Source: Nocardia sp. BSTN01 (GTDB lineage: Bacteria > Actinomycetota > Actinomycetes > Mycobacteriales > Mycobacteriaceae). From it: DNA of 44,535 nt. Position 1 is the first letter of the stretch. Every line of letters begins with the position of its first letter. Positions 1 through 10,450 of this stretch are shown here, one piece after another. The stretch lies in NCBI RefSeq assembly GCF_015354405.1, contig NZ_JADKYP010000053.1:1-44535 (forward strand). Reading direction: 5' to 3'. The notes under the pieces were generated by a model. That model did not search any database. It worked only from the letters and a program-made list of their open reading frames with translations, and was not told the origin of the DNA. The position numbers and the translations under genes are program-made.

Positions 1-2310
1 GCGAACCACGCCCGGGCTGGTCACCGGCGCGCCGAACACTCCGGTCGCGGGTGCGGAATCGATACGCTCCGAGGCCGAGGTGAACCAGGCCGAGCGCCGG
101 GGGCTCAGGTCCGGATCCGCGGTGGGCGGCGGCGCGAGGTCGGTCGCCGGCGGAACATCCTCGGCGACAATCACTTCCGCACGGGCCGCGGATGCGTTGG
201 TCACCGGCCCCAGAACGGCGAACTCCCCGGTGGCGGGTCCCGGATCCTCGAAATCCGTACCGTTCACCTCACCGGCTTCCAGCACCGGCGTGCCGATCAG
301 CACCACCGCGCGCACGCCGCCGTACACCGATTCGCGCAACTTCACCGAAATACCGTGGCGGTTGGCAAGTTTAGCGACCACGAACAGGCCCAGCCGGGTA
401 TCGGTGGACAGCGCCGCCACACTGAATTCCGGCGGATGCGACAACATCTCGTTGCGCCGGTCCAGTTCGTCGGCGGTCATACCCAGACCCTGGTCGACGA
501 TCTCCACCGCGACACCGCGGCCCACCACGGCAGCGTGTACCTCCACCCGCGCCTGCGGCGGCGAATACGAGGTGGCGTTGTCCATCAGCTCGGCCAGCAG
601 GTGGATCAGGTCGGCGACCGCGGTGCCCATCACCCGGGTGCGCGGAATACGGCCGATGCGAATTCTGGTGTAGTCCAGACTTTCCGCGACCGCGCCGCGA
701 ATCACCTCGATCAGCGGAACCGGATTTCGCCAGCGCCGGCCCGGCTGTTTGCCGCCGAGGATGATCAGATTCTCGGCGTTGCGGCGGGCGCGGGTCGCCA
801 AATGGTCGAGCTGGAACAGCAATTCGAGCTGGTCGGCGTTCTCCTCGCGCCGCTCGGCCTGGTCCAGCAGAGCCAGCTGGCGATGCACCAGCGCCTGGCT
901 GCGATGGGCGATATCCAGGAAGATCGTGTTGATACCGGCGCGGGTATTCGATTCCGCGACCGCGGCCGACACCGCCGCCACCTGCGCTCGGTTGAACGCC
1001 TGCGCGACCTGGCCGAGTTCGTCGGAGCCGAAGTCCAGTCGCGACACCTCCATCGGAGCATCCACCGTCTCACCGGCCGAGACCCGGCGCATGATGTCGG
1101 GCAGCCGCTCGTCGGCCAATTCCAATGTGTCGCGGCGCAATCGGCGCATCCGGCCGATGAACCGGTTCGCCAGCACGAGTGAGGCGAGGAAGGCCAGAAT
1201 CGACACCAGCAACACCGCACCACCGCCGGCGAGTGATCCGATGGCGGTGCGGTCACCCTGATCCCGCGCCTCGGCGTGCGCGTCCCGACTCTTGTCCTGC
1301 CACAGCGTCAGCAGTCCGGAGCCGAGCTGTGCCGAGCTGTCCTGCCAGGCCTGCACGGTCATCGGCAGCGGTTTCGCGGATTGCCGGCTCGGGCGCGACC
1401 GCGTCGAATCGCCGGTCCGCGTGCTCGGGTCGGAATCGTCGGTGGCCGACATCGGACCGCGCGCGGCGACCACGTCGGCCATCTCGTTGATCTGGGCCCA
1501 CGCCGGGCTGTTCACGATCGCCTGGAGCTGATCCGCGCGTCCACCCTTCAGCACCGACCGCGCATAGGCGATCTGGCCGCGGAATTCACCCAGGAGGTTG
1601 GTGTACTGGGTCCACTGCGCGGGCGTCGAAGTGCCTGTCACCAGAAATAATTCACCCAGCGTCGTGGCTTCGGACAGCGCCTCCGCCGCGCGCAACACCT
1701 CGACCGCATAGCCGAGTTGGACGGCGATGCCGGCATCCGGTGCGACCCGGGCGCCCAGCATCGACGCATCGATGATCGCCGCGGTGAAGCGGCTGAACAG
1801 CCCGAAGACCTGATCGGCCGGCGCCTGGCCGGAATCGATGCCGCGACGCACCAGCGGCAACTGCGCGAGCAGCTGACCGTAGGCGGCGATATCGGCGCCG
1901 GAGTTGTCCGGATTCATCTTCTGCGCCTCGTCGCCCTTGGCGGTGAGGGCGGCCAGCGCCGCATCCGAGCGCTGCCGCGCGGCCGTCAATTGCGCTGTGG
2001 CGCCGGGATCGCCCGCCAGTTGCAGCATCGAGAGCCGGCGCTCCTCACCGAAGGTCTCCATGATCGCGACCGCGGGAGCGGCGGTGCTGCTGGCCAATTC
2101 GGCCCACTGCCGGGCATCGCGGCCCGACCGCACCAGATACGACGCCGCGCCCACACCGATGGCGAGCAGCGTGATGCTGGAGATCAGCACGATCGCGAGC
2201 AGGCGCACGCGCACGCTGACCCGTCCGCGCACACCCCGGCTCATCAGGCCGAACCAGCGCGAATCCTTCGTGTTCACAGGCAATCCAGGAAGCTTCGACC
2301 ACTCAACCAC
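1..2310 (-). CDS. Nitrate-sensing (conservon CvnA-type) sensor histidine kinase, C-terminus beyond window
   Basis: The reading frame runs off the left edge, so the C-terminus is missing. About 770 codons are visible. A basic N-terminus is followed by a membrane segment (about residues 37-60), a long helical extracytoplasmic region resembling the nitrate/nitrite-sensing domain, a second membrane segment (about 357-385), a HAMP-like linker and a HATPase domain. The N-box reads ELMDNATSYSPP, the G1 box EIVDQGLGMT and the G2 region DTRLGLFVVAKL. The phospho-acceptor region (LDHLATRARRNAENL) lacks a classical H-box, as in Streptomyces CvnA conservon kinases. The family usually sits beside roadblock, DUF742 and GTPase genes, which would lie left of the window. 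GTG at 2310 was chosen because AGGAAG lies just upstream; GTG 2277 and ATG 2244 are alternatives. Ligand unknown. Confidence 0.85.
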   Translation of the reverse strand, partial: MVEWSKLPGLPVNTKDSRWFGLMSRGVRGRVSVRVRLLAIVLISSITLLAIGVGAASYLVRSGRDARQWAELASSTAAPAVAIMETFGEERRLSMLQLAGDPGATAQLTAARQRSDAALAALTAKGDEAQKMNPDNSGADIAAYGQLLAQLPLVRRGIDSGQAPADQVFGLFSRFTAAIIDASMLGARVAPDAGIAVQLGYAVEVLRAAEALSEATTLGELFLVTGTSTPAQWTQYTNLLGEFRGQIAYARSVLKGGRADQLQAIVNSPAWAQINEMADVVAARGPMSATDDSDPSTRTGDSTRSRPSRQSAKPLPMTVQAWQDSSAQLGSGLLTLWQDKSRDAHAEARDQGDRTAIGSLAGGGAVLLVSILAFLASLVLANRFIGRMRRLRRDTLELADERLPDIMRRVSAGETVDAPMEVSRLDFGSDELGQVAQAFNRAQVAAVSAAVAESNTRAGINTIFLDIAHRSQALVHRQLALLDQAERREENADQLELLFQLDHLATRARRNAENLIILGGKQPGRRWRNPVPLIEVIRGAVAESLDYTRIRIGRIPRTRVMGTAVADLIHLLAELMDNATSYSPPQARVEVHAAVVGRGVAVEIVDQGLGMTADELDRRNEMLSHPPEFSVAALSTDTRLGLFVVAKLANRHGISVKLRESVYGGVRAVVLIGTPVLEAGEVNGTDFEDPGPATGEFAVLGPVTNASAARAEVIVAEDVPPATDLAPPPTADPDLSPRRSAWFTSASERIDSAPATGVFGAPVTSPGVVR

Positions 2311-2412
2311 GGGTGATCTTCCTGTTGTCGGGCGACGTCCGCGCGCATTCGGACCTCGGCGCACCCGAGCCAACCGGCCAGCTGAGCAACCGGCCCCCAC
2401 TTCCTAACCACA

Positions 2413-2427
2413 CCGCCCGCCGGGCGG
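2413..2427. other. GC-rich hairpin in the kinase / membrane-gene intergenic region
   Basis: A 6-bp stem CCGCCC/GGGCGG with a 3-base loop lies between the kinase start (2310) and the stop of the downstream-facing membrane gene (2532). A second short stem ACCGG-CA-CCGGT (2520-2531) touches the stop codon of that membrane gene. Either could help end transcription of the mshB-side operon. Neither has a clear T-run, so the role is uncertain. Confidence 0.3.
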
Positions 2428-2531
2428 CAGAACCACAGATAACGCCTGAGAGACTAACCGACCCTCCGGCCCGCTACAGCCGTTCGCCGATATCTCTTTC
2501 CGGCAAGACCTTCCGGACGACCGGCACCGGT

Positions 2532-2966
2532 TCAGAGTGTGACGGGGGTGACTTTCGGACGCAGGAACGCCCGCCGGAACAGATAGAGACCCACCGGCAC
2601 GATGCCGCAGGCCAGCAGCAGTGGCGAGGTCCAGGAGTCGGTCAGCAGCACATCGCCGCCGGGCCCGGTGGTGGAGCAGATCAGGAAACCGAACAGCCAC
2701 GCGATCACCGGCAGGCCCATCGCGGCCGGGCGCGACACGACCACACCCATTCCCCGCGCCAGCAGCACGTTCACCACCGCGGCGACCAGGGCCGCGATCG
2801 GGAAGGGCGTGGCGCCGATGTAGAGCGGCAGATACAGCACCTCGAGCACCACCGAGAGCAGCCCGTCGAACACCAGGACCGCCGCCAGCACGCCTCCGAG
2901 CACCGGCCAGGCATACTTCGACCCGCCGGGCACATAGGCGGTCCGGCTGGTCGTCGCGGCCGTCAC
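2532..2966 (-). CDS. Small four-helix membrane protein (Rv1171-like by position)
   Basis: 144 residues, starting at GTG 2966, which overlaps the TGA of the preceding small gene (GTGA overlap), implying translational coupling. Four hydrophobic segments are visible at about residues 20-45, 50-70, 80-97 and 105-130, with a short basic C-terminus (RRAFLRPK). No catalytic motif is seen. In M. tuberculosis a membrane protein of similar size (Rv1171) lies directly beside mshB; position and size suggest this is its counterpart, but function is unknown. Last gene of the lpqW-mshB-side cluster on this strand. Confidence 0.75.
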   Translation of the reverse strand: MTAATTSRTAYVPGGSKYAWPVLGGVLAAVLVFDGLLSVVLEVLYLPLYIGATPFPIAALVAAVVNVLLARGMGVVVSRPAAMGLPVIAWLFGFLICSTTGPGGDVLLTDSWTSPLLLACGIVPVGLYLFRRAFLRPKVTPVTL

Positions 2967-3145
2967 GGTACCGGCGGGAAGCCGAGCAGGGTCAACAGAT
3001 GACTCTGCATATCGACGAATCCGTAGAGCACCGACAGGTACAGATCGTGCTGCGCCTGCCAGTTCGGCTTCTGGCTCTCGACGAACGCGACGATGGCGTC
3101 CTGCAGGCTCCAGTTGTACATGCCCAGCAGTCTAAGCCGACCCAC
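2963..3145 (-). CDS. Conserved small protein, 52-60 residues, unknown function
   Basis: A 60-residue frame with a soluble amphipathic look and many aromatic residues (YNWSLQDAI, KPNWQAQHDLY). Its stop overlaps the GTG start of the four-helix membrane protein downstream, and it sits 36 bases after mshB, so it is probably part of the same transcript. The start may be ATG 3145 or, more typically for such a short helical protein, ATG 3121 (MYNWSLQDA). I do not recognise a domain. The overlap and operon position are the main support for its being real. Confidence 0.65.
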   Translation of the reverse strand: MGRLRLLGMYNWSLQDAIVAFVESQKPNWQAQHDLYLSVLYGFVDMQSHLLTLLGFPPVP

Positions 3146-3181
3146 CCACGATTCGACCAGCCCGAGTGCCGGCTGCCGCGG

Positions 3182-4081
3182 TCAATCCAGTCCGGCGAAC
3201 AGATCGTCCTCGTGTCCGTCCGGGCCCACCGGCCCGATCCGCCCACGCACCAGCACGTAATGCTCCTCCGGCAGCACCGGCTGGGCGATGTTGTTCGACA
3301 GCGCGAATTCGCGGCCCGAGGGCGCGACGGTGACCTGGGTGGCATGGGCGCGCAGGGCGGCGCGTTTGGCCGCCAGCACGTCCGAGACGTCGATCGTGGT
3401 GGTCACCGTCGCACTCGCCACACACGCCAGCTCGCCGAACGCCGGCAGCCGCCAACCGCTCGGCAGCGCCCCGGGCAGGCGGTCGACCGTGCGGCGGGCC
3501 AAGGCCTCGGTATGCCGGCGCAGTACATCGGCATCGGTCACCGTCCAGTACACCTTCGGTGTGTCCCAACCCTTTTCGGCCGCCGCGGCCACCGCGTCCA
3601 TGGTGACCCGGTGGGCGCGTATATGGTCCGGATGGCCGTAACCGCCGCGCGGGTCGTAGCCGACCACCACGCGCGGGCGCAGCCGCAGCAGCACCTCGCT
3701 CAACTCCGCCACCGCGGCCGGGCCGGAATCGACGAAGGCACGCGGGTGCGTCGGCACCATGGGCTTGGGGTCCGCGGTCGTCCCGCTCATCCCGGAATCC
3801 CGCCAGCGGCCCGCGCCGCCGAGAAAATGCGGCGCGTCGACACCGAGGGCGGCCAGCGCGGCGGTCAGCTCGTGGATGCGAAAGCCGCCCAGCTGATCGG
3901 CGTGGGCGCTGGTCAGCTGTTGCCATCGCGCCCCGATGACCTCGCCCTCCTCGCCCAGCGTGCAGGTCACCACGGTCACCGGAACGCCGCGAGCCCGGTA
4001 GTGCGCGATGGTGCCGCCGGTGGTGATCGACTCGTCGTCGGGATGGGCGTGTACCAGAACCAGACCGCCGGTTCCGGTCAC
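3182..4081 (-). CDS. mshB: N-acetyl-1-D-myo-inositol-2-amino-2-deoxy-alpha-D-glucopyranoside deacetylase (mycothiol biosynthesis)
   Basis: 299 residues from GTG 4081, close to the roughly 300 residues of M. tuberculosis MshB. The enzyme removes the acetyl group from GlcNAc-inositol, giving GlcN-Ins for ligation to cysteine by MshC. The zinc site of the PIG-L/LmbE family is visible: AHPDDE near residue 13 supplies the metal-binding His and Asp and the general-base Asp, and GGYGHPDH near residue 155 supplies the third metal ligand. The stretch [19 protein letters not shown] is typical of MshB. The GTG overlaps the lpqW stop by 4 bases (GTGA), so the two are coupled. A longer upstream extension in frame (to 4219) lies inside lpqW and is rejected. 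Confidence 0.95.
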   Translation of the reverse strand: MTGTGGLVLVHAHPDDESITTGGTIAHYRARGVPVTVVTCTLGEEGEVIGARWQQLTSAHADQLGGFRIHELTAALAALGVDAPHFLGGAGRWRDSGMSGTTADPKPMVPTHPRAFVDSGPAAVAELSEVLLRLRPRVVVGYDPRGGYGHPDHIRAHRVTMDAVAAAAEKGWDTPKVYWTVTDADVLRRHTEALARRTVDRLPGALPSGWRLPAFGELACVASATVTTTIDVSDVLAAKRAALRAHATQVTVAPSGREFALSNNIAQPVLPEEHYVLVRGRIGPVGPDGHEDDLFAGLD

Positions 4082-5877
4082 GACAGCCGCCGCCAGGTAC
4101 TCGCGCCGCCGAAGATCCCGACCTGGATCGAACCGCTCAGCGAGACACCGTCCATCCGCGAACTCGCCGCGGCGACACCGGTGTCCTGCACGATCGGCAA
4201 CACGGTGGCCAGATCCCACAGCTTCGGCTCCGCGTCACCGATCGCTCTGGGCACATCCACCCCGCGCAGCGCCGCATCGATCTGCGGTTGCAGCGACGGA
4301 TCACAGATCCCCGACACATTGCTCGGCGCCTTGCGGATGGCATCGACGTGCGAGGTGTCCTCCTGCCCGGGCGCGGCCACCGGCGGGCAGCCGTACCGCG
4401 AGGACAACATCGTCGCCGGATCCTCACCGGCCCGCTCCCAGCCGACCACCGCGTCGACGGTCCCGTCCGCCAGATCCTTACCGTAGAGCTCGTCGGCGGG
4501 CAGGCTGCGCACCGACGCATCGATTCCGGCGCTGCGCAGCTGGTCGGCGGCGGTATTCGCGACCGCCAGCGTGGTCGGGTCCTTATCCACCGCGCCGATC
4601 CGGATCGTCAGAGTCCGGCCGTTCTTGGCGACCGGGCGCGGCTGCGGCGCCGGCGACGTCGTCGGATTGCCCGATGCGGGAGTCTCCGGCGCACGGCCGA
4701 ATCCGGCCTCGGCCAGCAGCCCGAACGCCTGGTCGGGAGACGGGCGCGGCGGCGCCGTCGGCGCGTACCCCGGATCCGAGGGCGCCAGGATCTGCGCCCG
4801 CACCGGATCCACCCACGCACCCGTCTCGGCGCCCACCGAGGCCAGCAACGCCGGATCGAGCAGACCCAGCACCGCGTGGCGCACCCGCGGATCGGCCAGA
4901 TCCCCGGTCCGCCCGTTCAGCACCATCTGCATTTCCCGCGCCTGCGGCATGATCGCGGTCCGCACCTGCGGAATCGCCGCCAGCTGCGCCTGCGTCGCGA
5001 CACCGCCGTGCACCAGCGCCATCTGAGCGTCACCCGCGCGCAGCGATTCGGCCAGCTGCGCCGGAGTACCGCCACGCCGCAACAGAATCTGATCCGGCAC
5101 CGCCGGAGTACCCCAGTAGCGGTCGTTGCGTTCGAGCAGAATCTCCTCGCGGCCCGCGTCGGCCTGCTTCACCCGGAACTGCCCGCCGGAAATCGGATTC
5201 TGATCGATCAGGCCACGCTCCACGGCGAGCGCCCGCTGAAATCCACCGGGCGCGTCCTTCAGCAGATGCGACGGCAGCAGATCCGAAAACAGTTGCCGCC
5301 AAGCCGGATACGGCTGACTCATCGTCACCGTGACCGTCTTGCCGCCCTCCGAGGACTTCACATCGTTGATCAACCGGTAGCCCGCCGGATCCACCACCCC
5401 GGGCTGGCTGATCATCTGCTGCCACAGATACCGGAAATCCTCGGCCGCGATCGGCGCACCGTCCGACCACGACGCCTGATTCTGAATCTTGTAGGTCAGC
5501 GTGAACTGATCCGGCTGCGACGGATCGGACGGCGTCACATCCGCCGACACCATCAACGCCGCATCCGGAACCCAATCCGTACCCCCCGGCACCGTCGGCG
5601 ACGGCACCGGGCGAAACGGACTCGGAAACACCAACGAGGCAACGGCATTCGTCGCCGGTGACTGATTCGACCGCAGATGCGGATTGAATCCGATCCCGAT
5701 ATCGTCCACCGCGACCACGACCGTGGACTTCGTCGGCGTCGCCGGAGTCGTCTTCGGACTGTCGGTGCTCTCGATCGGCGGCGGCGGATTGGCGGTGCAC
5801 GCGGTGAGTACCCCGAGCGCCAGCATCAGCACCAAGACCACGCGCCGCCCCGCACGCATTCGAACTCCCGACATCAC
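4078..5877 (-). CDS. lpqW: LpqW-like lipoprotein, extracellular solute-binding family 5 fold
   Basis: 599 residues. A lipoprotein signal peptide is present (basic MRAGRR, hydrophobic core, LTAC lipobox with Cys at about 27), followed by a Pro/Thr-rich tether and a dipeptide-binding-protein (SBP family 5) fold. In mycobacteria LpqW does not import peptides; it steers phosphatidylinositol mannoside flux between polar PIMs and lipomannan/lipoarabinomannan. Adjacency to mshB and proximity to typA and pimE match the mycobacterial order, which supports the assignment. It is the first gene of the lpqW-mshB-small-protein-membrane-protein group on this strand. A low-complexity Pro/Ser/Thr insertion lies at about residues 385-415. 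Confidence 0.9.
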   Translation of the reverse strand: MMSGVRMRAGRRVVLVLMLALGVLTACTANPPPPIESTDSPKTTPATPTKSTVVVAVDDIGIGFNPHLRSNQSPATNAVASLVFPSPFRPVPSPTVPGGTDWVPDAALMVSADVTPSDPSQPDQFTLTYKIQNQASWSDGAPIAAEDFRYLWQQMISQPGVVDPAGYRLINDVKSSEGGKTVTVTMSQPYPAWRQLFSDLLPSHLLKDAPGGFQRALAVERGLIDQNPISGGQFRVKQADAGREEILLERNDRYWGTPAVPDQILLRRGGTPAQLAESLRAGDAQMALVHGGVATQAQLAAIPQVRTAIMPQAREMQMVLNGRTGDLADPRVRHAVLGLLDPALLASVGAETGAWVDPVRAQILAPSDPGYAPTAPPRPSPDQAFGLLAEAGFGRAPETPASGNPTTSPAPQPRPVAKNGRTLTIRIGAVDKDPTTLAVANTAADQLRSAGIDASVRSLPADELYGKDLADGTVDAVVGWERAGEDPATMLSSRYGCPPVAAPGQEDTSHVDAIRKAPSNVSGICDPSLQPQIDAALRGVDVPRAIGDAEPKLWDLATVLPIVQDTGVAAASSRMDGVSLSGSIQVGIFGGASTWRRLS

Positions 5878-5890
5878 GGCTCGTACTCTA

Positions 5891-6014
5891 GTGTTGTTGG
5901 CCTCCGCTTCGCTTCGGCGGGGTTTCGGCCCCTTGGGCCTCGATTTTTCACTCCTCCGCTCAGTCGCTGCGCTCCCTCGCTCCGTCGCTCCAAAATCGAG
6001 GCGGGCCGAAACCC
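5891..6014 (+). repeat. Dispersed structured repeat, copy A
   Basis: About 120 bases closely matching the reverse complement of 10143-10263. It folds on itself: outer arms GGGTTTCGGCCC (5920-5931) and GGGCCGAAACCC (6003-6014) are perfectly complementary, and inner arms CCTCGATTTT (5938-5947) and AAAATCGAGG (5992-6001) are also perfect. They enclose a 44-base pyrimidine-rich, conserved loop built from CGCTC-like words. The left flank GGCCTCCGCTTCGCT is also shared between copies. Lies between the lpqW start and the typA stop. Confidence 0.85.
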
Positions 6015-6170
6015 ACCGTGGTGTACGGCTCGTGGATGTATGCCGGGTCGTCTACTCGATAAAAGCGAGTGCACATGTCGCAGATGTGCGCCCTGACGGA
6101 CCGATCCGTGGCCACCGGGTTGCCCTCATCGCAGATCTACACCCACACCGGCTACCCGGCGCTGGAACGA

Positions 6171-6204
6171 CAGAGGCGCACGTCTCGTGGAACGTGCGCC
6201 TCTG
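6171..6204 (-). terminator. typA terminator hairpin
   Basis: Perfect 12-bp inverted repeat CAGAGGCGCACG (6171-6182) and CGTGCGCCTCTG (6193-6204) with a 10-base loop, starting 22 bases past the typA stop. There is no strong T-run on the minus strand, as is common for actinobacterial terminators. Confidence 0.75.
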
Positions 6205-6225
6205 GGGTTCTCAGGGGTGTGCGCC

Positions 6226-8127
<1,902 letters not shown>

Positions 8128-8223
8128 GTTGAATCCTCCTGCTGAATGAATGGGTTGCGGCCGACCCGCGCCGTAGCGGGTCCGAACAAGGCAGGTGGAC
8201 TGATCTCACCGGACATGCGGCCA

Positions 8224-8236
8224 GGTACACAGTACC
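8224..8236. promoter_or_regulatory. Short palindrome in the typA / small-basic-gene divergent region
   Basis: GGTAC-ACA-GTACC is a perfect 5+3+5 inverted repeat in the 162-base divergent region. It could be an operator for either gene. Length alone gives only weak support. Confidence 0.25.
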
Positions 8237-8276
8237 GAAACACGCCTCGGCCGCCGTTTCCGGCATCATGATTGGT

Positions 8277-8282
8277 TACCCT
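8277..8282 (+). promoter_or_regulatory. -10-like box of a probable leaderless promoter
   Basis: TACCCT matches TAnnnT and ends 7 bases before ATG 8290, which would place the transcription start at or next to the start codon. Confidence 0.4.
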
Positions 8283-8289
8283 GGGCCCC

Positions 8290-8466
8290 ATGGGCAAGGT
8301 GAAGGCCAAGGAGGTCGCACACCTCAAACCGAAGAAGAAGTGCTGCCGCAAGAAGAAGCGCTGCCTGAAATGCCCTGTCGTGGTCTCGAAAATGAAGAAG
8401 TGTGAAGCCGCGGGGGTCAAGGGCAAAGATCTCAAAAAGGCTCTCAAACTCGCGCGTGCGGCCTGA
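8290..8466 (+). CDS. Small, very basic Cys-rich protein (putative metal-binding)
   Basis: 58 residues from ATG 8290. About a third are Lys or Arg, and four Cys form a CC-X5-C-X2-C pattern (KKCCRKKKRCLKCP), which suggests a small zinc-binding knuckle able to touch RNA or DNA. I recall similar short CC/RCxxCP proteins in other actinobacteria, without known function. No Shine-Dalgarno is present; instead TACCCT (TAnnnT) lies 7 bases before the ATG, the geometry of an actinobacterial leaderless promoter. An upstream in-frame TTG at 8272 is less likely. phhB follows after 29 bases on the same strand. Confidence 0.7.
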   Translation: MGKVKAKEVAHLKPKKKCCRKKKRCLKCPVVVSKMKKCEAAGVKGKDLKKALKLARAA

Positions 8467-8495
8467 GCCGCGACCGCTGGGGTAGAACCGAGAGT

Positions 8496-8789
8496 ATGAG
8501 TACCCCATTGCTCTCCGACAGCGAGATCGCCACTGGGTTGCGCGAACTACCCGCCTGGACCCACACCGGCAGCAGCATCTCCCGAACCGTCGAGGCTCCG
8601 TCGTTCCTGGCCGGCATCGAACTCGTGCGACGGGTGGCCGACTCCGCCGAGAAGGTCAACCACCACCCCGACATCGATATCCGGTGGCGGCGAGTCACCT
8701 TCACCCTCTCCACCCACTCCGAGGGCGGCATCACCCGCAAGGACCTCGCGCTGGCCGGCCAGATCGACCGCCTCGCCGACCAGAGCTGA
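8496..8789 (+). CDS. phhB: 4a-hydroxytetrahydrobiopterin (pterin-4a-carbinolamine) dehydratase
   Basis: 97 residues, the normal length of the PCD/DCoH family. The signature KVNHHPDIDIRWRRVTFTLSTH contains the active-site His-His pair and the later conserved His; a further His follows in STHSEGGIT. The enzyme dehydrates 4a-hydroxy-pterins during recycling of pterin cofactor; where no aromatic amino acid hydroxylase is present its substrate is unclear. It lies between typA and pimE as in mycobacteria (Rv1159A beside Rv1159). Its stop is 5 bases from the convergent pimE stop. Confidence 0.95.
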   Translation: MSTPLLSDSEIATGLRELPAWTHTGSSISRTVEAPSFLAGIELVRRVADSAEKVNHHPDIDIRWRRVTFTLSTHSEGGITRKDLALAGQIDRLADQS

Positions 8790-8794
8790 ACGGC

Positions 8795-10069
8795 CTAACC
8801 CGCCCGGACCGAACCCGCCGCGACCGCGGGCGCCGACACCGGTGAGCCCGGCCGCCCGCGCTGCGCGCCCGCCCAGATGATCCACAGGTAGGTCGCGACC
8901 ACGCCGAAAACGTAGATCGCACCCAGCCAGGCCAGAACGGCCGGCCGGGAGATCTCCCAGATCGTCGGCTGGAAGAAGGTCAGGATCCACGGAATGCCGA
9001 CCAGCGTGGTCACCAGCCAGAATCCGGCCACCACCCGCGCCCCCGCGATCGAACGCAGCGGGCCGTGCACCAGCCACATCATCAGCGGCAGCAACCACAC
9101 CCAGTGGTGTGACCACGAGATCGGCGACACCATCAGACCGAACAGCTGCACCACCAGCAGTACGCCGAGCCGGTCGTCGAAATCGACCGCGCGCCAAGCG
9201 AACCAGGCCAGTACGACGGTCAGCAGCACCGCGCCCAGCCACCACGGCCCGAACGGGACGCGATGCCCCGCCAGATACCAGGGCGCCCCCGCGTCGTGGC
9301 CGAGAATGCGGCTCAATGCCCCGCGCAGCGACTGATTGACCACCGAACCGACCGGGCCGATGCGGTTGGCGTCACCGATCAGCGGTCCGAAATAGGTGCG
9401 AGTCTCCGGCGGCGAGATCAGGAAACTCACGCCGATCGTCGCCGCGAACACCACCGCCGACCACACCGCGGCCGACCACCGCCGCCGCGCCAGGAAATAC
9501 AAGCCGGTGATCCCCGGCGTCAGCTTGACTCCGGCGGCCACACCCACCAGCAGTCCCGACAGCCACCAGCGCGCGGAATACGCCGCCGCCAACCCCGCCA
9601 GCAGCAGGAACACATTCACCTGCCCGTAATCGAGCGTGGTCCGCGTCGGCTCCAACCAGAGGCCCAGCGCGGTCCACAACATCGCCGCCGCCCGCCGATT
9701 CGGTTCCGCCACCGCCGCCTTCGGCAACAGCGCGAAGGCGATCCGCACCGAGGCGTAGAGCGCGACCACGATCAACCCGAACCACAGCAGCGTCACCAGC
9801 CCGAACGGCAGGAAATGCAGGGGGTAGAACACCAGCGCGGCGAACGGCGGATAGGTGAACGGCAGTGGGAAATCGGGAGTCTTGTCGGCATAGACGAAGT
9901 CGTAGAGATGCCCACTGCCCAAATTGGCCGCGCCCTCGACGTATACGCGCAGGTCGACCACGTCGAGACCGTGTGGGAGCACGAACATCAGCACCAGACG
10001 GGCCACGACCGAAACGGCCAGAACAGCCCCGGCCACGCGGATGTCGGCCAAACGGAGGTGTCGGGTCAC
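8795..10069 (-). CDS. pimE: Polyprenol-phosphate-mannose-dependent alpha-1,2-mannosyltransferase PimE (GT87)
   Basis: 424 residues from GTG 10069, close to mycobacterial PimE. It has about ten membrane helices and the GT87/DUF2029 fold. An acidic VVDLRVYVEGA motif in the first external loop corresponds to the region holding the catalytic Asp of mycobacterial PimE. The protein adds the fifth mannose (alpha-1,2) to PIMs on the outer face of the membrane. The neighbours typA, phhB and lpqW agree. The frame stays open upstream into repeat copy B, giving a spurious N-terminal extension to 10282; the extension is repeat sequence and lacks a credible start. The Shine-Dalgarno at 10069 is weak, so the exact start is uncertain. 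Confidence 0.88.
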   Translation of the reverse strand: MTRHLRLADIRVAGAVLAVSVVARLVLMFVLPHGLDVVDLRVYVEGAANLGSGHLYDFVYADKTPDFPLPFTYPPFAALVFYPLHFLPFGLVTLLWFGLIVVALYASVRIAFALLPKAAVAEPNRRAAAMLWTALGLWLEPTRTTLDYGQVNVFLLLAGLAAAYSARWWLSGLLVGVAAGVKLTPGITGLYFLARRRWSAAVWSAVVFAATIGVSFLISPPETRTYFGPLIGDANRIGPVGSVVNQSLRGALSRILGHDAGAPWYLAGHRVPFGPWWLGAVLLTVVLAWFAWRAVDFDDRLGVLLVVQLFGLMVSPISWSHHWVWLLPLMMWLVHGPLRSIAGARVVAGFWLVTTLVGIPWILTFFQPTIWEISRPAVLAWLGAIYVFGVVATYLWIIWAGAQRGRPGSPVSAPAVAAGSVRAG

Positions 10070-10142
10070 GGGCTGTAATTCTGCCTTCGCTTCACGGCGT
10101 GCGAACCCCCGGGCATACGTCGACGATTCGTCCACCCTCAGC

Positions 10143-10263
10143 GCGTCTCGGCCCGCCTCGATTTTGGACTGACGGAGCGAAGGAGCGCAGCGACTGAGCG
10201 GAGGAGGGAAAAACGAGGCCCAGAGGGCCGAGACCCCGCCGGAGCGAAGCGGAGGCCAAAAAC
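10143..10263 (-). repeat. Dispersed structured repeat, copy B (inverted relative to copy A)
   Basis: Reverse complement of 5891-6014 with scattered changes. Outer arms GTCTCGGCCC (10143-10152) and GGGCCGAGAC (10223-10232) pair perfectly. Compared with copy A, one T:A pair in the stem has become C:G on both arms, a compensatory change that keeps the pairing. Inner arms at 10154-10163 and 10207-10216 pair with one mismatch. The loop sequence is nearly the same as in copy A. Confidence 0.85.
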
Positions 10264-10378
10264 ACAGGTTATGTTCGGACAACGCGCCGGGCGGGGTGAT
10301 CGGAATTGCCGAGCGGTGCAGGCAAGATCACACCCACGGCTGTACAACACGGCGGCACTGTCTTTAGAGTGTCGCGAA

Positions 10379-10412
10379 GCGATGCCCCCATCGCGCGATG
10401 TTCTCGCATCGC
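10379..10412 (+). promoter_or_regulatory. Four-arm GCGATG/CATCGC array in the 5' leader
   Basis: Arms GCGATG (10379), CATCGC (10389), GCGATG (10395) and CATCGC (10407) allow either two adjacent hairpins or a central 12-base palindrome (10389-10400) with outer arms paired. It sits 39 bases before GTG 10451. It could be an operator or an RNA switch-like leader. Confidence 0.4.
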
Positions 10413-10450
10413 ATGACGAGGTAACCCCGAGGTTAAGGACGGCAACACCA

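Larger units (their letters stand above)
5878..6225. other. Intergenic region: lpqW upstream, structured repeat copy A, typA terminator
   Basis: 348 bases without a convincing gene. From left to right it holds the short lpqW upstream region, repeat copy A (5891-6014), about 150 bases in which I see nothing recognisable, and a strong stem-loop just downstream of the typA stop (6171-6204). Open frames crossing this region are translations of the repeat. Confidence 0.7.
10070..10450. other. Intergenic region: repeat copy B and leader of the secreted protein
   Basis: 381 bases. 10143-10263 is repeat copy B, inverted relative to copy A. 10264-10378 shows only a possible TAGAGT -10 word near 10366. 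10379-10412 is an array of four complementary 6-base arms, and TAACC/GGTTA (10422-10435) forms a further small hairpin before the secreted-protein start. No gene is supported. Confidence 0.65.

Noticed and set aside
2621-4486. Open frame of about 620 codons on the plus strand across mshB and lpqW
   Set aside because: Arg/Pro/His-rich antisense translation with no domain; the opposite strand encodes recognised proteins.
5874-6074. Small minus-strand ORF over repeat copy A
   Set aside because: It is repeat sequence; the same peptide-like string arises from copy B in another context, and there is no Shine-Dalgarno.
10070-10282. N-terminal extension of PimE through repeat copy B
   Set aside because: The added residues are translation of a dispersed repeat also present at 5891-6014, where it is not part of any gene.
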